Below are positions 7,408-10,105 of a stretch of DNA of 10,105 bases, piece after piece. Numbering within the stretch: the stretch's first letter is position 1; the number at the start of each line of letters is the position of its first letter. The stretch spans positions 1 through 10,105 of the forward strand of contig SDVU01000846.1 in assembly GCA_016256075.1 (NCBI GenBank), in the 5' to 3' direction. The position numbers and the translations under genes are program-made. The notes under the pieces were generated by a model. That model did no database searches. It saw only the letters and a list, made by a program, of their open reading frames with translations, and was not told the origin of the DNA. This DNA is from Dictyocoela muelleri (Eukaryota; Microsporidia).

Positions 7408-7577
7408 CATTTTTATAGTCACCATATTGCATTTTTATAGTCACTATATTGCATTTTTATAGTCACCATATCCATTTTTATAGTCACCGTATTGCATTTT
7501 TATAGTCATTATATTGCATTTTTATAGTCACCATATTGCATTTTTATAGTCACCATATTGCATTTTTATAGTCACCT
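7408..7577. repeat. 22-bp tandem array derived from a transposon end, 7-8 copies
   Basis: Units of catttttatagtcaccatattg start at 7408, 7430, 7452, 7473, 7495, 7517, 7539 and 7561; one unit is 21 bp. The last unit runs straight into cacctttttatttataaaataaaag, which is also, in reverse orientation, the outer end of the transposase copy at 9110-9146. That copy has only one gcatttttataatcacc. The array is therefore a local amplification of the element's terminal sequence and not an independent satellite. It abuts the broken edge of the hAT element. Confidence 0.9.
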
Positions 7578-7840
7578 TTTTATTTATAAAATAAAAGTAC
7601 CCCTTAAAATGTATTAAGATCAAGAAAGTGAAAATTATAATAAAAATAATAATAGTGTTAACGACTTAGAGATAGGCATATGAATATATCACTCGAGACC
7701 AAAAGAAAGAAGGCGACTAGACAATAAAAATACTTTATTAAATATTTTTCACCTTATAAAAATATTTCTTGTTAATAAAGATGTCTTCTTTTTAAATTTT
7801 TCTTTAAAACTTTTAAAAAATTTTATACAACTCAATTCAT
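7578..7840 (+). pseudogene. Tc1/mariner-IS630-like transposase, copy 1: 5' leader and N-terminal fragment
   Basis: The leader, with CCCC at 7600-7603, and the start ATG at 7609 are nearly identical to copy 2 on the other strand. The first codons spell MY, a stop, then DQESENYN, followed by an Asn-rich stretch. The similarity to copy 2 can be followed to about 7740 (the KERR / TRRK region). A weaker resemblance, including a stretch like the helix-turn-helix (LNFSLKLLKNF against LNLSYRTIKRLY), may run to about 7840. After that there is no match. Stops occur at the third codon and later. Copies 1 and 2 face each other, so their leaders form an inverted repeat of about 150 bp at 7555-7700 and 9060-9150. 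Confidence 0.75.
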
Positions 7841-7989
7841 TTTTATTTTTATCATTTGGCATTTTATAAATACAATGTTCTTTTTAACGTACCTTTTTAT
7901 TTGGTGATACAATAAAAATAATTCTTTTTAAGAACATCATTTGATGAAAAACATATTAAATTTAAAAAATATAGATAAAAGCTGTTTTA
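7841..7989. other. Junction between the two convergent transposase copies
   Basis: This AT-rich segment must contain the 3' flank of copy 2 and the decayed end of copy 1. The sequence ggtgatacaataaaaat (7901-7917) resembles the reverse complement of the array unit (ggtgactataaaaatg) and may be the 3' terminal repeat of copy 1. The match is imperfect. No gene is present. Confidence 0.3.
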
Positions 7990-9098
7990 TTATATAAAAT
8001 CAGCTCTGCCATTTGCTCTTTCTACCCAAAGCTGCATATGACGAAAATAACGATTCATATTAAAATCACCGGCATTTAAAACTTCTTCAATAATACTAAT
8101 AAGTCTTTCTCTTGTCATGTTTATACCTCTTTGTCTCACACGAGACTTCACACAGGAAAAAATTCTTCAATAGGATTGAGTTAAGGAGAATAAGGTGGTA
8201 AAAACTTCAAGATATAATTTTTTTTGATGAAGTCTCTCGAACCTCTCTAGTATTATGGATTGAAGCATTATCCATAAGAATTTCCTTCCTTTCATTTTGT
8301 GTTAATATAGGTAGATCGGCGATTATAAAAGCATTAAGGTCACTGGCTTTGAAACTTCCAACTTTAATTTTATATGCAAATTTCCCTGATCTTAACAGCA
8401 CATAATAAGGATATGTTAATACCTTTAGAGTTCGCCGCATTGACATAACACTTCGTATTCTTAGGTGAATACCCTAATTTCTGAAAGGTATGCAAATTGA
8501 ATCTGGATTCGTCCAAAAATATAAGCTTGTTATCATATATATATATATCATTTAAATATATACCATACTGGTATCTTAACTCCTTATTTGTATTACTATT
8601 TCAATTAATAGGAACTAGTGTCATCTTTTTTTGAGTATAATCCATGTTTTTTATAATTCTACATACCTTTGATAGCGATGATGAATATTCAGGATTTAAA
8701 CTGGATTCTGAAAGTTTTTCATAAATTGATTAGAGCTTTATGCATGAATTAGCTGCTATCTCGGAAGCTATTATATGTTTTTCATATGATAAATATTTCT
8801 TTTTTGCTCTTATTTTTGCTGAAGCGGATTTGAAATTTGTTAGATCTTGGAATTCACCATTCAGATATCTTTTATATAATCGTTTAATTGTTCTATATGA
8901 TAAATTTAAAATGTTAGACATCTCTACTAACGTTATGTCTCTTTGTAAAAGACCTAAAAAACATTCAATGATGTTTTTCGTTATTGGCTGTCTATTTTTC
9001 CTTCTTGTTTCACGTGTGCTATTGAAATTTATATCTTCTCTGTTATTCTCATTATTATCATCTTCATTATAATTTTCACTTTCTTGATCTAAATACAT
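7990..9098 (-). pseudogene. Tc1/mariner-IS630-like DDE transposase, copy 2, nearly full length
   Basis: It would cut and paste its own element. Reading 5' to 3' on the minus strand: acidic, Asn-rich N-terminus; helix-turn-helix DNA-binding region (around residues 40-75, with LVEMSNILNLSYRTIKRLY); a linker with SAKIRAKKKYLSYEK; then the DDE core. The first Asp is in FLDESRFNLHT (codon 8511-8513), the second in ILMDNASIHNT (8270-8272), and the Glu in LNPIEE (8166-8168). The last two are 101 bases apart, one short of 34 codons, so the enzyme is of the DD34E type. PPYSP precedes the Glu motif, as usual. The C-terminus ends ERANGRADFI at a stop at 7990-7992. The total of about 369 codons is normal for the family. 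Disabling changes: in-frame stops near 8730, 8605 and 8192, and frameshifts near 8395, 8225 and 8157. Every domain is still clear, so inactivation looks recent. The ATG at 9098 is preferred over an upstream one at 9161, which would translate the terminal repeat, and CCCC lies 5 bases before it. Confidence 0.9.
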
Positions 9099-9161
9099 TT
9101 TAAGGGGCACTTTTATTTTATAAATAAAAAGGTGATTATAAAAATGCGATAAAGTGCCCAT
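9099..9161 (-). promoter_or_regulatory. Terminal repeat and leader of transposase copy 2, with CCCC before the ATG
   Basis: On the minus strand this reads gcatttttataatcacc (from 9147), a T/A stretch with the small palindrome tttatttataaaataaa, then CCCC (9107-9104) five bases before the ATG. The same order and spacing recur in copy 1 (7561-7608). The outer end is probably near the TA at 9161-9162, as Tc1/mariner elements insert at TA; this boundary is inferred. Confidence 0.6.
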
Positions 9162-9298
9162 ACCGAAAAAAAGACAAAGTCGTTCTTTCGAGGTGTTTTT
9201 TTCGTCGTTTTTACAGAAAGAACGACAAACCTTTTAATTATTAAAAATAAGTTAGCACGAGAACTCGCTTCGGGTGTGTTCTCGAAATTCGTCTCGAT

Positions 9299-9408
9299 CC
9301 CTGCAAGAGCTCTGCGCGAGCCCTGCAAGATCTCTGCGCGAGCCCTGCGCGAGCCCTGCGCGAGCCCTGCGCGAACCTTGGAAAAGCTTTTTGCGAGCCC
9401 TGCACGAG
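9299..9408 (+). repeat. GC-rich 11-bp tandem array
   Basis: Seven contiguous 11-bp units of the type ccctgcgcgag run from 9299 to 9375 (variants ctctgcgcgag and ccctgcaagag alternate at first), with a further isolated unit at 9398-9408. G/C content here is far above the rest of the window. It lies only in the left arm of the palindromic element; the right arm has a short plain stretch instead. Since 11 is not a multiple of 3, the plus-strand frame that reads through it cycles through Ala/Arg/Ser/Pro-rich residues and is not a gene. Confidence 0.88.
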
Positions 9409-9906
9409 AAATCGCCTCTAGCGCAGCGCGGTCTTAGCGCGAGAACTCACCACGATTTTAGCTTGACAAAAAATCATACAATATCTTAGTTTTAACAAGA
9501 ATATACGATTTTCACGTTTTATAGACACTATCTCTAGAAATTAGTATAAATTACCAAATATGGAAACGAAAAAAGTATAATAATTTTTTTATATTGTTTT
9601 ATATACTTATTTTAGAATCTGTTTTTATATAAACTTTAAGACCGTCTTATAGAAAAAACACATGTCTTAATTATGTATATAAAACAATATAAAAAAATTT
9701 ATTAGTCTAGTAAATTTCTTTATTTGGTAATTTATAAAAATTTTCTAGAAATAGTGTCTATACAACGTTAGAATCGAATATTATTGTTAAAACTAATATA
9801 TTGCTATAATTTTTTATCAATAAAAAATCGTGGTGAGTTCTCGCGCTAAGACCGCGCTGTGTTCGAGGTAAGTTTTCGTGAACCTTATTTCATAATAATT
9901 AAAAAG

Positions 9907-9970
9907 TTTGTCGTTTTTTCGGCAAAAACGACAAAAAATCCCGAAAAAACGACTGTGTCGTTTTTTCGGG
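9907..9970. repeat. Pair of perfect terminal hairpins in the palindromic element
   Basis: Hairpin one pairs tttgtcgttttt (9907-9918) with aaaaacgacaaa (9924-9935) over 12 bases around a 5-base loop. Hairpin two pairs cccgaaaaaacgac (9940-9953) with gtcgttttttcggg (9957-9970) over 14 bases around tgt. Both share a gtcgtttttt core. Decayed versions of both occur at the opposite end (9163-9230). Such terminal hairpins could be recognition sites for a mobilising enzyme supplied elsewhere; that role is inferred. Confidence 0.85.
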
Positions 9971-9971
9971 T

Positions 9972-10021
9972 TGTCTTTTCTTCCAGTTTCACGTGTGCTA
10001 TTAAAATTTATATCTTCTCTG
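9972..10021 (-). pseudogene. Third scrap of the Tc1/mariner-like transposase
   Basis: The stretch gtttcacgtgtgctatt and its continuation (9986-10021) match 9007-9042 of transposase copy 2 over 36 bases with a single difference, in the same orientation; a looser match extends left to 9972. It corresponds to the segment around residues 20-37 (STRETRRK). It starts right at the outer hairpin of the palindromic element. The match ends abruptly at 10021. Confidence 0.8.
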
Positions 10022-10105
10022 GGTACTTTATATCCATAGGAACCCGGTGTAGCCTCAATAAATAAGCATGATTTTTTTCTAAAAATGTTATATTTGAACT
10101 TAACT
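10022..10105. other. Window end, nothing recognised
   Basis: These 84 bases (ggtactttatatccatagg onward) show no match to the elements in the window and no useful open frame before the edge. Confidence 0.3.

Larger units (their letters stand above)
9163..9970. mobile_element. Large nested palindromic foldback element, about 810 bp
   Basis: The two halves are reverse complements about a centre near 9641. The inner arms (9421-9640 and 9643-9862) align almost throughout, for example gcggtcttagcgcgagaact on the left, actcaccacgat / atcgtggtgagt, and tttttttatattgttttata with its complement. The outer arms (9163-9240 and 9896-9970) are also complementary and end in two strong local hairpins on each side. 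The left half is about 130 bp longer because it carries a GC-rich 11-bp array. There is no believable gene: the open frames seen across the arms are too short, and one is mostly the array. It is flanked on both sides by pieces of the Tc1/mariner-like transposase. Confidence 0.85.

Noticed and set aside
8533-8550. Short (at)n run within the transposase
   Set aside because: It is a simple microsatellite in an AT-rich coding relic, not noteworthy by itself.
8740-9072. Plus-strand 110-codon frame
   Set aside because: It lies opposite the clearly homologous transposase frame and is a shadow.
9113-9328. Minus-strand 71-codon frame
   Set aside because: It runs across the boundary of two mobile elements and translates terminal repeat and hairpin sequence.
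9274-9489. Plus-strand open frame rich in Ala, Arg, Ser and Pro
   Set aside because: It is the translation of the GC-rich 11-bp array inside a palindromic arm and has no domain.
9859-10065. Plus-strand 68-codon frame
   Set aside because: It translates the terminal hairpins and the antisense of a transposase scrap.

Overview
The window is very AT-rich eukaryotic DNA, apparently intron-free where genes can be read, and crowded with mobile-element remains. It holds no rRNA, no clear tRNA and no bacterial operon structure. A microsporidian (fungus-like intracellular parasite) is the best guess. The one host-type gene is a 122-codon homeodomain protein, a short form typical of that group. A CCCC tract also sits just upstream of the start codon of that gene and of two transposase copies, as described for microsporidian promoters. 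This host assignment is inference.

Layout. 1-67: 19-bp tandem repeat. 91-397: near-perfect 300-bp foldback hairpin. 405-900 (-): decayed Ty3/gypsy reverse transcriptase fossil. 900-2010: no convincing gene. 2015-2131: weak tRNA-like Pol III promoter followed by a GC-rich hairpin ending in T5. 2235-2600: two small inverted-repeat structures. 2600-3540: no convincing gene. 3540-3908 (-): homeodomain gene. 4019-4190: its upstream region, with a 28-bp duplication and spaced G-runs. 4193-4829: element with inverted repeats of about 135 bp and no coding capacity. 4841-5321: a second foldback family with tandem 16-bp repeats at its tips (one whole copy, one half copy). 5333-5681: 11-copy array of 33-34 bp, each unit carrying an 18-bp palindrome. 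5690-6080: no recognised feature. 6083-7390: hAT transposon, 5' end and N-terminal half only. 7408-7577: 22-bp array made from the end of a Tc1/mariner-IS630-like element. 7600-7840 (+) and 7990-9161 (-): two convergent copies of that transposase, the second nearly full length with a readable DD34E core. 9163-9970: nested palindromic element with terminal hairpins and a GC-rich 11-bp array in one arm. 9972-10021 (-): third scrap of the same transposase.

Only the homeodomain gene looks like functional host coding sequence. The rest reads as a nest of elements inserted end to end, many of them foldback elements without genes. A repeated theme is that element ends have expanded into short tandem arrays (16, 22, 33-34 and 11 bp). 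No defence, toxin or biosynthetic system is visible.
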